DNA of 64,000 bases, taken from positions 1,860,001 through 1,924,000 of the forward strand of contig NZ_CP133472.1 of NCBI RefSeq assembly GCF_031191545.1, in the 5' to 3' direction. Position 1 is the first letter of the stretch. Each line of letters starts with the position of its first letter. Of the stretch, positions 28,308 to 38,077 are shown piece after piece. Both the position numbers and the translations under genes were made by a program. The notes under the pieces are model-generated. The model made no database searches and was not told where the DNA came from. It worked only from the letters and a program-made list of their open reading frames with translations. The stretch comes from Schaalia odontolytica. Lineage in GTDB: Bacteria; Actinomycetota; Actinomycetes; Actinomycetales; Actinomycetaceae.

Positions 28308-28696
28308 GCCCTACGTACGTGCTCGGACTGGTGTTCGCGATCATCATCCTGTTGCTGGTGTTCGTGAAGATGCGTAACTCGGGCCTGAAGGAGCGCTACG
28401 GTCTGTGGTGGTATTGCATCGCCTTCTTTACGGCGTTGCTGTCGATTTTCCCGCAGATCCTGAAGTGGACGGCGTTTCAGCTGGGTGTTGTCGTCCCGCT
28501 GAACCTGGGCTTCTTCCTGGCCGGCGTCGTCCTGCTGATGCTCTCGCTGCGATTCTCGGTGGACCTGTCGCGTTCCGATGAGGATCGTCGACGTCTGACC
28601 GAGGAAGCCGCGATCCTGCGCCTCCAGGTGGAGGATCTGCGCCGTCGAGTCGATACCCTCGAAGCGCCGCGCGAGGGGGAGGGCCAGTCCCACTGA
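28304..28696 (+). CDS. DUF2304 membrane protein
   Basis: A 130-residue protein with three membrane helices (LGLVFAIIILLLVFVKM, YGLWWYCIAFFTALLSIF and VVPLNLGFFLAGVVLLMLSL) and a charged coiled-coil tail (RLTEEAAILRLQVEDLRRRV). ATG 28304 overlaps the GT2 stop and has GGAGGA upstream. It is the second GT2-DUF2304 pair in the window, so a joint job with the transferase is likely. The family has no firmly known activity. Confidence 0.8.
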   Translation: MSPTYVLGLVFAIIILLLVFVKMRNSGLKERYGLWWYCIAFFTALLSIFPQILKWTAFQLGVVVPLNLGFFLAGVVLLMLSLRFSVDLSRSDEDRRRLTEEAAILRLQVEDLRRRVDTLEAPREGEGQSH

Positions 28697-28719
28697 CGTG
28701 CGGGCGCTTGCGCCTGCAG

Positions 28720-28778
28720 CGCAACGAACGAGGCCGGGGCTCGTCGGGTGTGAACCTGACGGGCCCCGCTTCGTTGCG
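28720..28778 (+). terminator. Terminator after the rmlA-GT2-DUF2304 operon
   Basis: Long GC-rich hairpin: CGCAACGAA pairs with TTCGTTGCG at the base, with further pairing inside. It also carries ACGAGGCCGGGGC. There is no long T-run. Confidence 0.55.
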
Positions 28779-28822
28779 TAGGAGCGCCCTCGGGCGGGTG
28801 GGCCGTGGGCGGTGCGAAACCG

Positions 28823-29998
28823 TTAGCGCAGGAGTGTGCCGTCCGGGCCAAGGCTTAGCCGCTCGGTGGGTGCTGCGGGGTCAACCTCGCCCTCGGCGAG
28901 CTTGCGCTTGAGCGCGGATGCGGGGCGCGATACGGGGACGGTGTCCTCGCTGGAGTTGCTGTCGTCGTCTTCATCGGTGTTACTCGGCATCGGAGCCTCG
29001 ACGGGGGAGGCGGAGGGGGACTCGACGGGAGTCAGGGAGATGCGGGCCCCCATCGCGGATGCGTGCGAGGGCAGCAAAGGTTCGCCGTCGAGGTCCTTGG
29101 CTAGGTCGTCGAGCATTGAGCGGGCCTCGTCGATGATGGAGGAGTCTTCGGCGTGGATGCCGTGGACGAGCCAGCGGACCAGGGCGATCTCGCTGAGGAG
29201 CTGGGCGCGCGTGAAAACATGTAGGTCGGTTGCGCGGCGTTCATGTCCGTAGGTCTCGCGGAATCGTTCGAGGAAGGCGTCGGAGGCGCTGGCCTGGATC
29301 CATGCGATGTCGAGGGCTGGGTCGCCCACCTGCGCGCTCGTCCAGCCGCCGATGGCCAGCAGAGAGCCCCGTTTGACGGACAGGCAGCGTTCCTGGATGT
29401 CGCCGTGAATCGGAGCGGAGGGGAAGCGCCACAGGGACACGTCTTCGAGGGCGGCCTCCCACCGGCTCCACAGGGCGGCGGGGATGGTGGCCTCGCGGGC
29501 CGCCTCGTCGAGGAGGGCGAGGTTGCGGTCGCGGCATTCGATGGCCGTGTAGGTGGGCAGGCCGATCGATGAGAACACGGTCTCGGGAAGATTGTGAAGT
29601 GCTGCGAGGGCGCGTCCGAGGGATGCGGGCAGGAGGGGGTCGGTGTCAAGGTCCTCGTCCGTGGGGGCGCAGCCTCCCGGATCCCGGTGAACGTAGACGT
29701 TTTCTCCGTGCTCAAGCCTGGCCTGGCCGGCGAGGCGCGGCACGTCGAAGGGGATGTAGTCGTGGTCGTAGGCCTGCCCGAGGCGGTTGAGGATTCCGGA
29801 GGTTGCCTCAAGGGCGGGGCCCGAGACCTCTTCGTGGTGGCAGGTGACGATCCAGCGGTTGCCCGTGGCGTCTTCGATGCCGGTGACGGTGGAGAGCTCG
29901 TCGCTGTAGGACGGCGGTCGCAGGGCTGTGACGCGCATGCCGGGGACGGCTGCGGTGGCCAGGGCTGCCAGTTCGAGGGGGCTCTTCGCGGAGGTCAT
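28823..29998 (-). CDS. APH-fold phosphotransferase-like protein, probably catalytically altered
   Basis: A 391-residue protein of the aminoglycoside-phosphotransferase/choline kinase-like fold. The Brenner-type motif is present as IHGDIQERCL, followed by LLAIGGWTSAQVGDPALDIAW. In active kinases the first reads HGDxxxxN and the second IDW. Here the Asn is Cys and the metal-binding Asp is Gly, so ATP-dependent phosphorylation is doubtful. The last ~90 residues are acidic and low-complexity (SNTDEDDDSNSSED). ATG 29998 is the likely start; upstream frame runs into the Tad promoter region. It is divergent from the Tad operon. Its role is unknown. Confidence 0.7.
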   Translation of the reverse strand: MTSAKSPLELAALATAAVPGMRVTALRPPSYSDELSTVTGIEDATGNRWIVTCHHEEVSGPALEATSGILNRLGQAYDHDYIPFDVPRLAGQARLEHGENVYVHRDPGGCAPTDEDLDTDPLLPASLGRALAALHNLPETVFSSIGLPTYTAIECRDRNLALLDEAAREATIPAALWSRWEAALEDVSLWRFPSAPIHGDIQERCLSVKRGSLLAIGGWTSAQVGDPALDIAWIQASASDAFLERFRETYGHERRATDLHVFTRAQLLSEIALVRWLVHGIHAEDSSIIDEARSMLDDLAKDLDGEPLLPSHASAMGARISLTPVESPSASPVEAPMPSNTDEDDDSNSSEDTVPVSRPASALKRKLAEGEVDPAAPTERLSLGPDGTLLR

Positions 29999-30083
29999 TG
30001 CCTTAACGTATCGCGCACGAGGCCGGGGCGCGCCTCCCCGCGCGGAGGCGGGTGAGATTGGGCGTGTGTGGGTTTGCTCCTTT

Positions 30084-30112
30084 CTGACAAACTCTGTTAC
30101 TTTCGACACAAT
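30084..30112 (+). promoter_or_regulatory. Tad operon promoter
   Basis: CTGACA, 17 bases, CACAAT, in the divergent region. The leader of ~22 bases carries GAGGAGG. Confidence 0.5.
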
Positions 30113-30141
30113 GGTTCGGTCTGTAGCGAGGAGGCACAGCC

Positions 30142-31356
30142 ATGGAAGCCATGACGCGTTCCCTCGCGTCGCGTGTCCGCGAGGGCTTAGCTGCGGGCGG
30201 CATTGACGCGGCCCGAGACCCCAGGGCGGTGCGCGCCCTGATAGATCGCGCCATCGATCGCTATGCCCCGGATCTGTTGCCTTCGGCCCGAGAGCAGGTT
30301 GAAGCGACACTCATGGACGACATCTGTGGCCTCGGCCCGCTCCAAGCCCTCATGGACGATCCGTCGGTAGAAGAAATCTGGATCAACGCTGCCTCGCGCG
30401 TGTTCGTGGCCAGATCGGGCGTCGCCGAGCTGACCAGCCTTATCCTCACGGACGAAGACGTGAGGGCTCTGGTGGAGAGAATGCTGCATCATTCGGGCCG
30501 CCGACTCGATCTTTCGAGCCCGTTCGTGGACGCGATGCTCGCGGGTGGGGAACGCCTCCATGTCGTCATCCCGCCGGTGACGGGCTCATCGTGGAGCGTC
30601 AACATCCGCAAACACATCCAGCGGGCGCGCACCCTGGAGGATCTACTCGCGGTGGAGATGATCGCTGCGCCGATGTGTGACTTCCTGGCGGCTTCCGTCT
30701 ACTGCGGACTCTCCGTGCTCGTCTCGGGCGGTACTCAGGCGGGAAAGACCACGCTGCTGCGCGCCCTCGCCGGGGAGCTGCCGCGTTCGCGCCGAGTGAT
30801 CTCCTGCGAGGAGGTCTTCGAGCTGGGGCTGGCGAACTGGGATCACGTCGCGATGCAGACACGTCCGGCGGGAGCGGAGGGGACGGGGGAGATTACCCTG
30901 CGTGACCTCGTGCGTGAATCGCTCCGCATGCGTCCGGAGTATCTGATCGTTGGAGAGGTACGAGGGCCCGAAGCCCTCGACCTCCTCGTCGCCCTCAATG
31001 CAGGCGTGCCGGGCATGGCGACCGTGCACGCCAACTCGGCGCGGGAGGCCCTCGATAAACTCTCGATCCTCCCGCTGCTCGCTGGCGAAAACGTGACGAC
31101 GGCGTTCGTCACGCCCACCCTCGCGTCGTCGATCGACCTCGTGTGTCACGTTGAACGAGGCACGGATGGGCGCCGCTACGTCGCCGAGATTCTCGCTGTG
31201 CCTGGGCGCGTCGAAGGACAGAGAATCGAGATGGCGACGCTCTTCACCTACGACGGGATCCGCTGCAAGCGAGGCAGCGGTGGACTTGACTTGCACGACC
31301 GATTCGCGGCCGCAGGCTATGATCTGGCCTCCCTCTTGGAATGGGGGACGCTGTGA
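30142..31356 (+). CDS. tadA: Tad pilus assembly ATPase (TadA/CpaF family)
   Basis: The secretion ATPase that powers Flp pilus assembly. The 404-residue protein has the N-terminal helical domain found in CpaF, VEEIWINAASRVFV, Walker A GGTQAGKTT with Lys202, an Asp/Glu box (ISCEEVFELGL), and the His/Walker B region YLIVGEVRGPEALDLL. GAGGAGG lies seven bases before the ATG. It overlaps TadB by GTGA. No TadZ/CpaE-like gene stands upstream, where one is often found. Confidence 0.92.
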   Translation: MEAMTRSLASRVREGLAAGGIDAARDPRAVRALIDRAIDRYAPDLLPSAREQVEATLMDDICGLGPLQALMDDPSVEEIWINAASRVFVARSGVAELTSLILTDEDVRALVERMLHHSGRRLDLSSPFVDAMLAGGERLHVVIPPVTGSSWSVNIRKHIQRARTLEDLLAVEMIAAPMCDFLAASVYCGLSVLVSGGTQAGKTTLLRALAGELPRSRRVISCEEVFELGLANWDHVAMQTRPAGAEGTGEITLRDLVRESLRMRPEYLIVGEVRGPEALDLLVALNAGVPGMATVHANSAREALDKLSILPLLAGENVTTAFVTPTLASSIDLVCHVERGTDGRRYVAEILAVPGRVEGQRIEMATLFTYDGIRCKRGSGGLDLHDRFAAAGYDLASLLEWGTL

Positions 31357-32219
31357 TAGCGGTTGTCTGCGGGCTCGTGTTCGGAATAGGTCTCGTCTTG
31401 GCCCTTTCTCCGTGGTTCATGGCCGCGCCGGAGTGGAGGCCTTGGGGGCCCTGGAAGCGCGTGTGTGACGATGTTGCTCGTGCCCGCGTACCCGGTCTGA
31501 CCGCGGCGCGCCTCGTGATGCTGAGCGCCGCCATCGGGGTGGTCGTGGCAGCGGTGGTTCTTGCAGTGACCGACGCCTGGCCGGTCGCGCTCATTGTGTC
31601 ACTGGGTGTGGCTTTCCTTCCTCACGCGTGGGTCGTCTCGCGTGTGCGTGCACATGCCAAAACTGTGCGCGCCGCGTGGCCAGAGGTCATCGACGCGATG
31701 GTCTCCGGCGTGCGAGCGGGCACCTCGCTGCCCCAGGTCCTGTGTGATCTCGCCGAGGAAGGCCCCGTCCCCGTGCGCTTCGCCTTCGAGGCGTTTTCGC
31801 GCGACTACAGCGCTAACGGACGTTTCGCTCCCGCATTGGATCGGATGAAGGAAGAGGTCGCAGACCCCGTCGCCGACCGCATCATCGAGGCTCTGCGCAT
31901 CGCGCGCTCCGTGGGTGGCGCTGACCTCACACGACTCCTCCAGGACCTGGCCTCCCTCCTGCGCGAGGACTCGCGCGTGCGCGGCGAGCTAGAGGCCCGT
32001 CAGTCCTGGACGGTGGGGGCGGCTCGCCTGGGAATCGCTGCGCCCTGGGTCGTGCTCCTCCTCCTGTCGGGTGGTGGCGCGAGTGCCAGTGTGTGGAACT
32101 CCCCGGGCGGCATCGCAGTCCTGTGCGCTGGAGCCGGTATCTGCGTCATCGCATACCTGGCAATGAAAGCGGCGAGTCGGCTCAGCTCGGATCCGCGCAA
32201 CCTGGGAGGTGGAATGTGA
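31353..32219 (+). CDS. tadB: Tad secretion inner-membrane platform protein TadB
   Basis: A 288-residue type II secretion F-domain protein. Two membrane helices lie at the N-terminal end (VFGIGLVLALSPWF and LSAAIGVVVAAVVLAVT), the cytoplasmic F domain follows (VIDAMVSGVRAGTSLPQVLCDLAEEGP), and two helices close the protein. GTG 31353 is chosen because it overlaps the TadA stop (GTGA); ATG 31341 is an alternative. It should form the membrane platform with TadC. Confidence 0.85.
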   Translation: MIAVVCGLVFGIGLVLALSPWFMAAPEWRPWGPWKRVCDDVARARVPGLTAARLVMLSAAIGVVVAAVVLAVTDAWPVALIVSLGVAFLPHAWVVSRVRAHAKTVRAAWPEVIDAMVSGVRAGTSLPQVLCDLAEEGPVPVRFAFEAFSRDYSANGRFAPALDRMKEEVADPVADRIIEALRIARSVGGADLTRLLQDLASLLREDSRVRGELEARQSWTVGAARLGIAAPWVVLLLLSGGGASASVWNSPGGIAVLCAGAGICVIAYLAMKAASRLSSDPRNLGGGM

Positions 32220-33112
32220 GTCCCTGGATGTTCTGGGTTCTCGATGTGCTGGTCGGAACCCTGGCCGCGGGAGGCGTCGCTTTCTTGCTCGCTGCGTGGT
32301 TCGCGAGCCGACCCTCCTTCGTAGCGCGCGTCGCCCAAGGGCGCGTCAGCCAGGAGGCGCCCTCGCCCCTGACCGTGTGGGCTCGACGCGCCAGCGCGGC
32401 TGCCCTCGAATCCCTGGGTTCAACCACAGAATCGGTCGCGCGGCGCCTCGCTCTGGCGGGAATGGCGCCGGAGGTCTCCGTCTTTCGGCTGCACCAGGCG
32501 CTCGCGGGGATAGCTGGACTTGTGGTCGCGTGTACGATCGTCGCCGCGCGCCCCTCCTCGTCGCTGCGGGCCTCGATCATCCCCCTGTGTGCCTGCGCGC
32601 TTATTGGATCGCTGCTGGGAGTAGCCGGGATGGACCGCTTCCTTACCCTTCGGGCACACGCCAGGCAGCGCGCCATCGACGCTGCCGTTCCTGACTGCGC
32701 GGAGCTGCTCGCGCTCGCTGTCGCGGCGGGGGAGTCTATCCCCGCCGCTATCGAGCGGGTCGCCGCTTGTGCGGGAGGTTCCCTTGGAATCGAACTCGCG
32801 CTGACCGCCGGGCACATCCGCAACGGCACGCCCTCCGTGCGCGCTCTGGCGGACCTCGACGAGCGCACCGAATCGCCTGCGCTGACGCGACTGAGCCGTA
32901 CGCTCACCACCGCGATCGAGCGTGGTTCGCCCCTGGCCTCGGTCCTGCACGACCAGGCCCGCGACCAGCGGGAGCGCTCGCTCGCTGCCCTCATGGAGGA
33001 GGGCGGGCGCCGCGAGATCGCCATGCTCCTGCCCGTCGTCTTCCTCATCCTGCCTGTCACCGTCATGTTTGCCCTCTATCCGGGCCTTATCGCCCTGGAT
33101 TTCACCCCATGA
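32216..33112 (+). CDS. tadC: Tad secretion inner-membrane platform protein TadC
   Basis: The second F-domain protein (298 residues) of the pilus platform. It has an N-terminal helix (VLDVLVGTLAAGGVAFLLAA), paired helices around 105-150, the F domain (AVPDCAELLALAVAAGESIPAAIERV) and a C-terminal helix ending in FALYPGLIALDF, typical of TadC. GTG 32216 overlaps the TadB stop (GTGA), and GGGAGGTGG precedes it. Confidence 0.88.
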   Translation: MSPWMFWVLDVLVGTLAAGGVAFLLAAWFASRPSFVARVAQGRVSQEAPSPLTVWARRASAAALESLGSTTESVARRLALAGMAPEVSVFRLHQALAGIAGLVVACTIVAARPSSSLRASIIPLCACALIGSLLGVAGMDRFLTLRAHARQRAIDAAVPDCAELLALAVAAGESIPAAIERVAACAGGSLGIELALTAGHIRNGTPSVRALADLDERTESPALTRLSRTLTTAIERGSPLASVLHDQARDQRERSLAALMEEGGRREIAMLLPVVFLILPVTVMFALYPGLIALDFTP

Positions 33113-33127
33113 AGGAAGGAAACCGTC

Positions 33128-33298
33128 ATGAAGAAACTGTTCGCGTGGAAGGATCCCCTCGGGGATCGCGGCGACGTGCCAGGGTGGGTGCTCATCACGC
33201 TGATGACGGCCGCTCTCGTTGTTCTCATCTGGGGCGTTGCCTCGGAACGGCTCGTGGAGATCTTTAATCGTGCGATGGACTCAATTTCGGGCATCTGA
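33128..33298 (+). CDS. Flp-type pilin-like small membrane protein
   Basis: A 56-residue protein placed where actinobacterial Tad loci carry the major pilin. A charged N-terminus (KDPLGDRGDVPGW) precedes a single helix of about 22 residues (VLITLMTAALVVLIWGVA) and a short amphipathic tail ending MDSISGI. GGAAGGAAACC lies just before the ATG. A leader-peptidase site near Gly19 or Gly15 is possible but not certain. No TadV-like prepilin peptidase is recognisable nearby. The pilin role is inferred mainly from size and place. Confidence 0.65.
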   Translation: MKKLFAWKDPLGDRGDVPGWVLITLMTAALVVLIWGVASERLVEIFNRAMDSISGI

Positions 33299-33671
33299 CG
33301 CGCATCCCGAGCGCGGTTCGGAGGTCGTGTCAACGGTCCTCGTTCAGGGCCTCGTAGTCCTCGTGATCCTTCTGCTCGCCCAGTTGGCCTTCGCCTCGCA
33401 CGTGCGCACGATGAGCGTGAGTGCGGCGTCGGAAGGTGCGCGTCGGGGCGGTCTGTTGGGCGGGGACGAAGTCGAGGCGGCCGCGCGCACGAGCGAACTT
33501 CTCGACTCGCTCGTGGGTGCTGCGAGGGACCGCCAGATTGACGTGGTGCGCGAGCGCGATGGGGGAGTAGATATCCTCATCGTCACGGTGCGCACGCGCC
33601 TGCCTCTCGTCGGCGGCTTTGGCCCGCGCTGGCTCACTGTCCACGGTCGCGCCCTCGTGGAGGGGCCGTGA
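33270..33671 (+). CDS. TadE-like pseudopilin
   Basis: A 133-residue protein with a TadE-style start: ERGSEVVSTVLVQGLVVLVILLLAQLAF, where Glu follows the short basic leader and begins the hydrophobic helix. It likely forms a minor pilus component. GTG 33270 is inside the end of the pilin-like gene, with GGAGA about nine bases upstream; this overlap suggests coupling. The extracytoplasmic C-terminal part (DILIVTVRTRLPLVGGFG) is typical of the family. Confidence 0.75.
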   Translation: MRWTQFRASDAHPERGSEVVSTVLVQGLVVLVILLLAQLAFASHVRTMSVSAASEGARRGGLLGGDEVEAAARTSELLDSLVGAARDRQIDVVRERDGGVDILIVTVRTRLPLVGGFGPRWLTVHGRALVEGP

Positions 33672-34066
33672 ACGAGCGTGGGGACGCCAGCGTCGAATTC
33701 CTGGGCATCCTGGTTGTCCTGGTCATCCCGGTCCTCTACATCGTGCTCGCGGTCGGCCAGGTCAGCGCTGGCGCGATGGCGGTGGATGCGGGTGCTCGCG
33801 AAGCAGCGCGCATCCTGGCAGACGATCCGGAGCGCGAAGCCGACGCGTCCCACGCCGTGGCTCTGATCATTGAGGACTTTGGGATCGACGCCCAGGCTGA
33901 TGTGGAATCGACGTGCGTGGGGTGTGAGGCGGATGGGGGAGTCGTTGACGTACAGGTCTCCGTGCGTGTCCCACTTCCCTTCCTGCCCGCGTGGATGGGG
34001 AGCTCCGGTATCGGTGTCTCCTCGAGCGCGCGAGTGCCCGTGCGGGAGGTGGTGGCCCATGGATGA
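33668..34066 (+). CDS. TadE/TadF-like pilus protein
   Basis: A 132-residue protein starting NERGDASVEFLGILVVLVIPVLYIVLAVGQV, a TadE-type leader with Glu at the +5-like position of the helix. A Cys pair (TCVGCEA) in the outer domain could form a disulfide. GTG overlaps the upstream stop (GTGA), and the next gene starts inside its end. It is a minor pilin or assembly factor by context. Confidence 0.75.
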   Translation: MNERGDASVEFLGILVVLVIPVLYIVLAVGQVSAGAMAVDAGAREAARILADDPEREADASHAVALIIEDFGIDAQADVESTCVGCEADGGVVDVQVSVRVPLPFLPAWMGSSGIGVSSSARVPVREVVAHG

Positions 34067-34499
34067 GGAGGGGCGCGTTGGCATTCTCATGTGCGCGGGC
34101 TGTGCGTTCGTGTGTTTGTTCCTCTTCGTGTCCATCGCACTCACCGAGGTCGCGCTGCAGGACCGCAGGCTCGTGTCCTGCGCCGATGCCCTCGCCAGTT
34201 CCGGGGTCGGTTCTGCTTCGTCTGACGACTTCTTCGAGGCGGGGGATCCGATGGGGGTGGACGAGGCCTCGGCTCTCTCTCGGGTTGAGGAGGCTCGCTC
34301 GGCCCTGTCGGACTCCACGTGCAGGGTGGGGGAAGGTGTGGTCGTGACCGAGGTGAGCGTGCGCGGCGTCGAGGTGGAGGTTGCGGTGCGGGCGCGGCCG
34401 ATCGTCTCGCTTGTGCCGCCATTCTTGCGTGCAAGTGCGGTCCCCGAGCTCGAGAGGACGTCGAGTGCGCGCCTGCGCGATGCTCAGCCGAGAGGCTAA
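34059..34499 (+). CDS. Tad-locus Rv3654c-like secreted/membrane protein
   Basis: A 146-residue protein with EEGRVGILMCAGCAFVCLFLFVSIAL at its start and a secreted tail. It matches in place and form the last small gene of actinobacterial tad clusters, often TadG/Rv3654c-like. Cysteines in the tail (VSCADALA, STCRVGEG) could form a disulfide. ATG 34059 overlaps the previous gene by eight bases and has GGAGG upstream. It closes the operon. Confidence 0.6.
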   Translation: MDEEGRVGILMCAGCAFVCLFLFVSIALTEVALQDRRLVSCADALASSGVGSASSDDFFEAGDPMGVDEASALSRVEEARSALSDSTCRVGEGVVVTEVSVRGVEVEVAVRARPIVSLVPPFLRASAVPELERTSSARLRDAQPRG

Positions 34500-34559
34500 A
34501 AGTGGCGTTTGTGACGGTCACATTGTGGGACGAAACCGGAGGTCAGGGTAAACGAAACG

Positions 34560-34565
34560 TAAACT
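34560..34565 (+). promoter_or_regulatory. -10 element of leaderless gdhA mRNA
   Basis: TAAACT, seven bases, ATG of gdhA. No Shine-Dalgarno sequence lies in the interval. Confidence 0.5.
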
Positions 34566-34569
34566 CTAG

Positions 34570-35934
<1,365 letters not shown>

Positions 35935-35946
35935 TCCACCCTTGTC

Positions 35947-35980
35947 GGTGCCCCGGCGTCTCCTTCGGCGCTGGGGCACC
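35947..35980 (+). terminator. Terminator after gdhA
   Basis: GGTGCCCCGGCG pairs with CGCTGGGGCACC around a short loop; no T-run. Confidence 0.6.
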
Positions 35981-36057
35981 GTCGTATCTGTGGTCGATCG
36001 GGGAGTAAGCCCCGCCACCGTAGCCCCCTAGCGTTCCTGGTTGGGCGCGCGATCCGC

Positions 36058-36063
36058 TACCCT
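36058..36063 (+). promoter_or_regulatory. -10 element of leaderless prfB mRNA
   Basis: TACCCT, six bases, GTG of prfB, with no ribosome-binding site between them. Confidence 0.4.
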
Positions 36064-36069
36064 GGATGG

Positions 36070-37191
36070 GTGGCCATTGAATTTTCTGAAGAGATCCCGT
36101 CCCTGCGCACCACGATGGAGAACATCATCGCGGTCGTGCAGCCGGACAAACTGCGCGAGCAGATCGCCGAGCTGAACGAGAAGGCGGCCGCGCCCGACCT
36201 GTGGGACGATCCGAGCGCTGCCCAGGCCGTCACGAGCGCGCTGAGCCACCGCCAGAGCGAGCTGGATCGCATCACGCAGATGAGCGAGCGCATCGACGAC
36301 CTGGAGGCCATGGTGGACATGGCTGCTGAGGATCCGGACGAGAGCGCCGACATTCTCGCCGAGGCGGAGGGTGACCTGGACAAGCTCCGCAAGGACCTTG
36401 GTGACCTAGAGATCCGCACGCTGCTGGACGGCGAATACGACGAGCGCAACGCCGTCATCACCATCCGAAGCGGCGCGGGCGGCGTGGATGCCGCTGACTT
36501 CGCCGAGATCCTCCTGCGCATGTATCTGCGCTGGGCGGAGCGTCACGGCTACCCGACGAAGGTCATGGACACCTCCTACGCGGAAGAAGCCGGCCTGAAG
36601 TCGGCGACCTTCGAGGTCCAGGCCCCCTACGCGTACGGCACGCTGAGTGTCGAGGCCGGCACGCACCGTCTCGTGCGCATCAGCCCCTTTGACAACCAGG
36701 GTCGCCGCCAGACATCCTTCGCTGCCGTCGAGGTCATCCCCCTCATCGAGACGACGGACCACATCGAGATCCCCGAGTCCGAGCTCAAGGTCGACGTCTT
36801 CCGTTCCTCTGGCCCCGGTGGACAGTCCGTCAACACGACCGACTCGGCCGTGCGTATGACCCACATCCCCACGGGCATCGTCGTGTCGATGCAGGATGAG
36901 AAGTCCCAGATCCAGAACCGTGCGGCCGCTCTGCGAGTCCTGCAGTCCCGCCTCCTCGTGCTGCGCCACGAGGAGGAGCAGGCGAAGAAGAAGGAGCTCG
37001 CCGGCGACGTCAAGGCCTCGTGGGGCGACCAGATGCGCTCCTACGTCCTCCAGCCGTATCAGATGGTCAAGGATCTGCGCACCGAGTTCGAGTCCGGCAA
37101 CCCGCAGTCCGTCTTCGATGGCGACATCGACGGCTTTATCAACGCCGGTATCCGCTGGCGCAAGAACGAGCAGAAGGCCGCTCAGGACTGA
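36070..37191 (+). CDS. prfB: Peptide chain release factor 2
   Basis: Terminates translation at UGA and UAA. The 373-residue protein has the RF2 recognition tripeptide SPF ([10 protein letters not shown]) and the GGQ motif at residues 250-252 ([15 protein letters not shown]) that triggers peptide release. The gene reads through in one frame, so it has no autoregulatory frameshift of the E. coli type. GTG 36070 is taken as start because of normal length and the TACCCT box. It precedes ftsE as in many Actinobacteria. Confidence 0.96.
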   Translation: MAIEFSEEIPSLRTTMENIIAVVQPDKLREQIAELNEKAAAPDLWDDPSAAQAVTSALSHRQSELDRITQMSERIDDLEAMVDMAAEDPDESADILAEAEGDLDKLRKDLGDLEIRTLLDGEYDERNAVITIRSGAGGVDAADFAEILLRMYLRWAERHGYPTKVMDTSYAEEAGLKSATFEVQAPYAYGTLSVEAGTHRLVRISPFDNQGRRQTSFAAVEVIPLIETTDHIEIPESELKVDVFRSSGPGGQSVNTTDSAVRMTHIPTGIVVSMQDEKSQIQNRAAALRVLQSRLLVLRHEEEQAKKKELAGDVKASWGDQMRSYVLQPYQMVKDLRTEFESGNPQSVFDGDIDGFINAGIRWRKNEQKAAQD

Positions 37192-37211
37192 GCCTCGCCT
37201 GCGCGCATCAT

Positions 37212-37253
37212 CCGGCCCCGGCCTCGTCGATTCATGAACGAGGCCGGGGCCGG
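37212..37253. terminator. Perfect-stem terminator after prfB
   Basis: CCGGCCCCGGCCTCGT pairs fully with ACGAGGCCGGGGCCGG around a ten-base loop. Both arms contain the recurring ACGAGGCCGGGGC word. Confidence 0.7.
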
Positions 37254-37382
37254 GCGCATCCCCACGTCCCCTCCGGCGCGGGGCTGAGTGCCACACCGGT
37301 GGTTTTCCGCGTGTCGCAGCCGGGCTGTGACCCGATCGTTACCTAACCTGACAGGGACTATTGACCCCGATCGGACGGTCCC

Positions 37383-38072
37383 ATGATTCGTTTTGATGAT
37401 GTCACCATGGTGTACACGCCAGGTGCCCAGCCCGCGCTGGACCACGTCTCGCTAGAGGTGGAACGCGAAGAATTCGTGTTCCTCGTCGGCAAGTCGGGTT
37501 CCGGCAAGTCCACGTTCCTGCAGCTCGTCATGCGCGAAATGAAGGCGACCAGCGGCAAGGTGTGGGTGCTCGGCAAGGACGTGTCCAAGCTGTCCACGTG
37601 GGCGGTTCCGAAGCTGCGTCGCCAGATCGGCACGGTCTTCCAGGACTTCCGACTGCTGCCCTCCAAGACCGTCTACGAGAACGTTGCGCTGGCCATGCAG
37701 GTCATCGGCAAGCCGCGTCACGCCATCGAGACGTCCGTTCCCGACGCCCTCGAGCTGGTGGGTCTGTCCGGTAAGGAATCTCGCCTGCCGCACGAGCTCT
37801 CCGGTGGCGAGGAGCAACGCGTCGCGATCGCACGCGCCATGGTGAACCGTCCTGAGCTGCTGCTCGCGGACGAGCCCACCGGAAACCTGGACCCGGAGAC
37901 GTCGCTGGGAATCATGCGTCTTCTGGACCGAATCAACCGCACGGGTACGACCGTCGTCATGGCCACTCACGACGCGGACATCGTCAACCAGATGCGTAAG
38001 CGAGTTATCGAGCTTGAGGCCGGCGACGTTATCCGCGATCAGAACCGCGGCGTCTACGGGGCCGGGAGGTAA
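37383..38072 (+). CDS. ftsE: Cell division ABC ATPase FtsE
   Basis: ATPase partner of FtsX at the divisome. The 229 residues contain Walker [10 protein letters not shown] (36-44), the Q-loop in [17 protein letters not shown], signature [15 protein letters not shown], Walker [13 protein letters not shown] and the switch His in MATHDAD. It is followed five bases later by ftsX, then by an M23 hydrolase, the likely target of FtsEX control. Confidence 0.96.
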   Translation: MIRFDDVTMVYTPGAQPALDHVSLEVEREEFVFLVGKSGSGKSTFLQLVMREMKATSGKVWVLGKDVSKLSTWAVPKLRRQIGTVFQDFRLLPSKTVYENVALAMQVIGKPRHAIETSVPDALELVGLSGKESRLPHELSGGEEQRVAIARAMVNRPELLLADEPTGNLDPETSLGIMRLLDRINRTGTTVVMATHDADIVNQMRKRVIELEAGDVIRDQNRGVYGAGR

Positions 38073-38077
38073 GACCA

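Noticed and set aside
36070-36200. Programmed frameshift in prfB
   Set aside because: The gene is in one continuous frame, with no internal UGA near codon 25.
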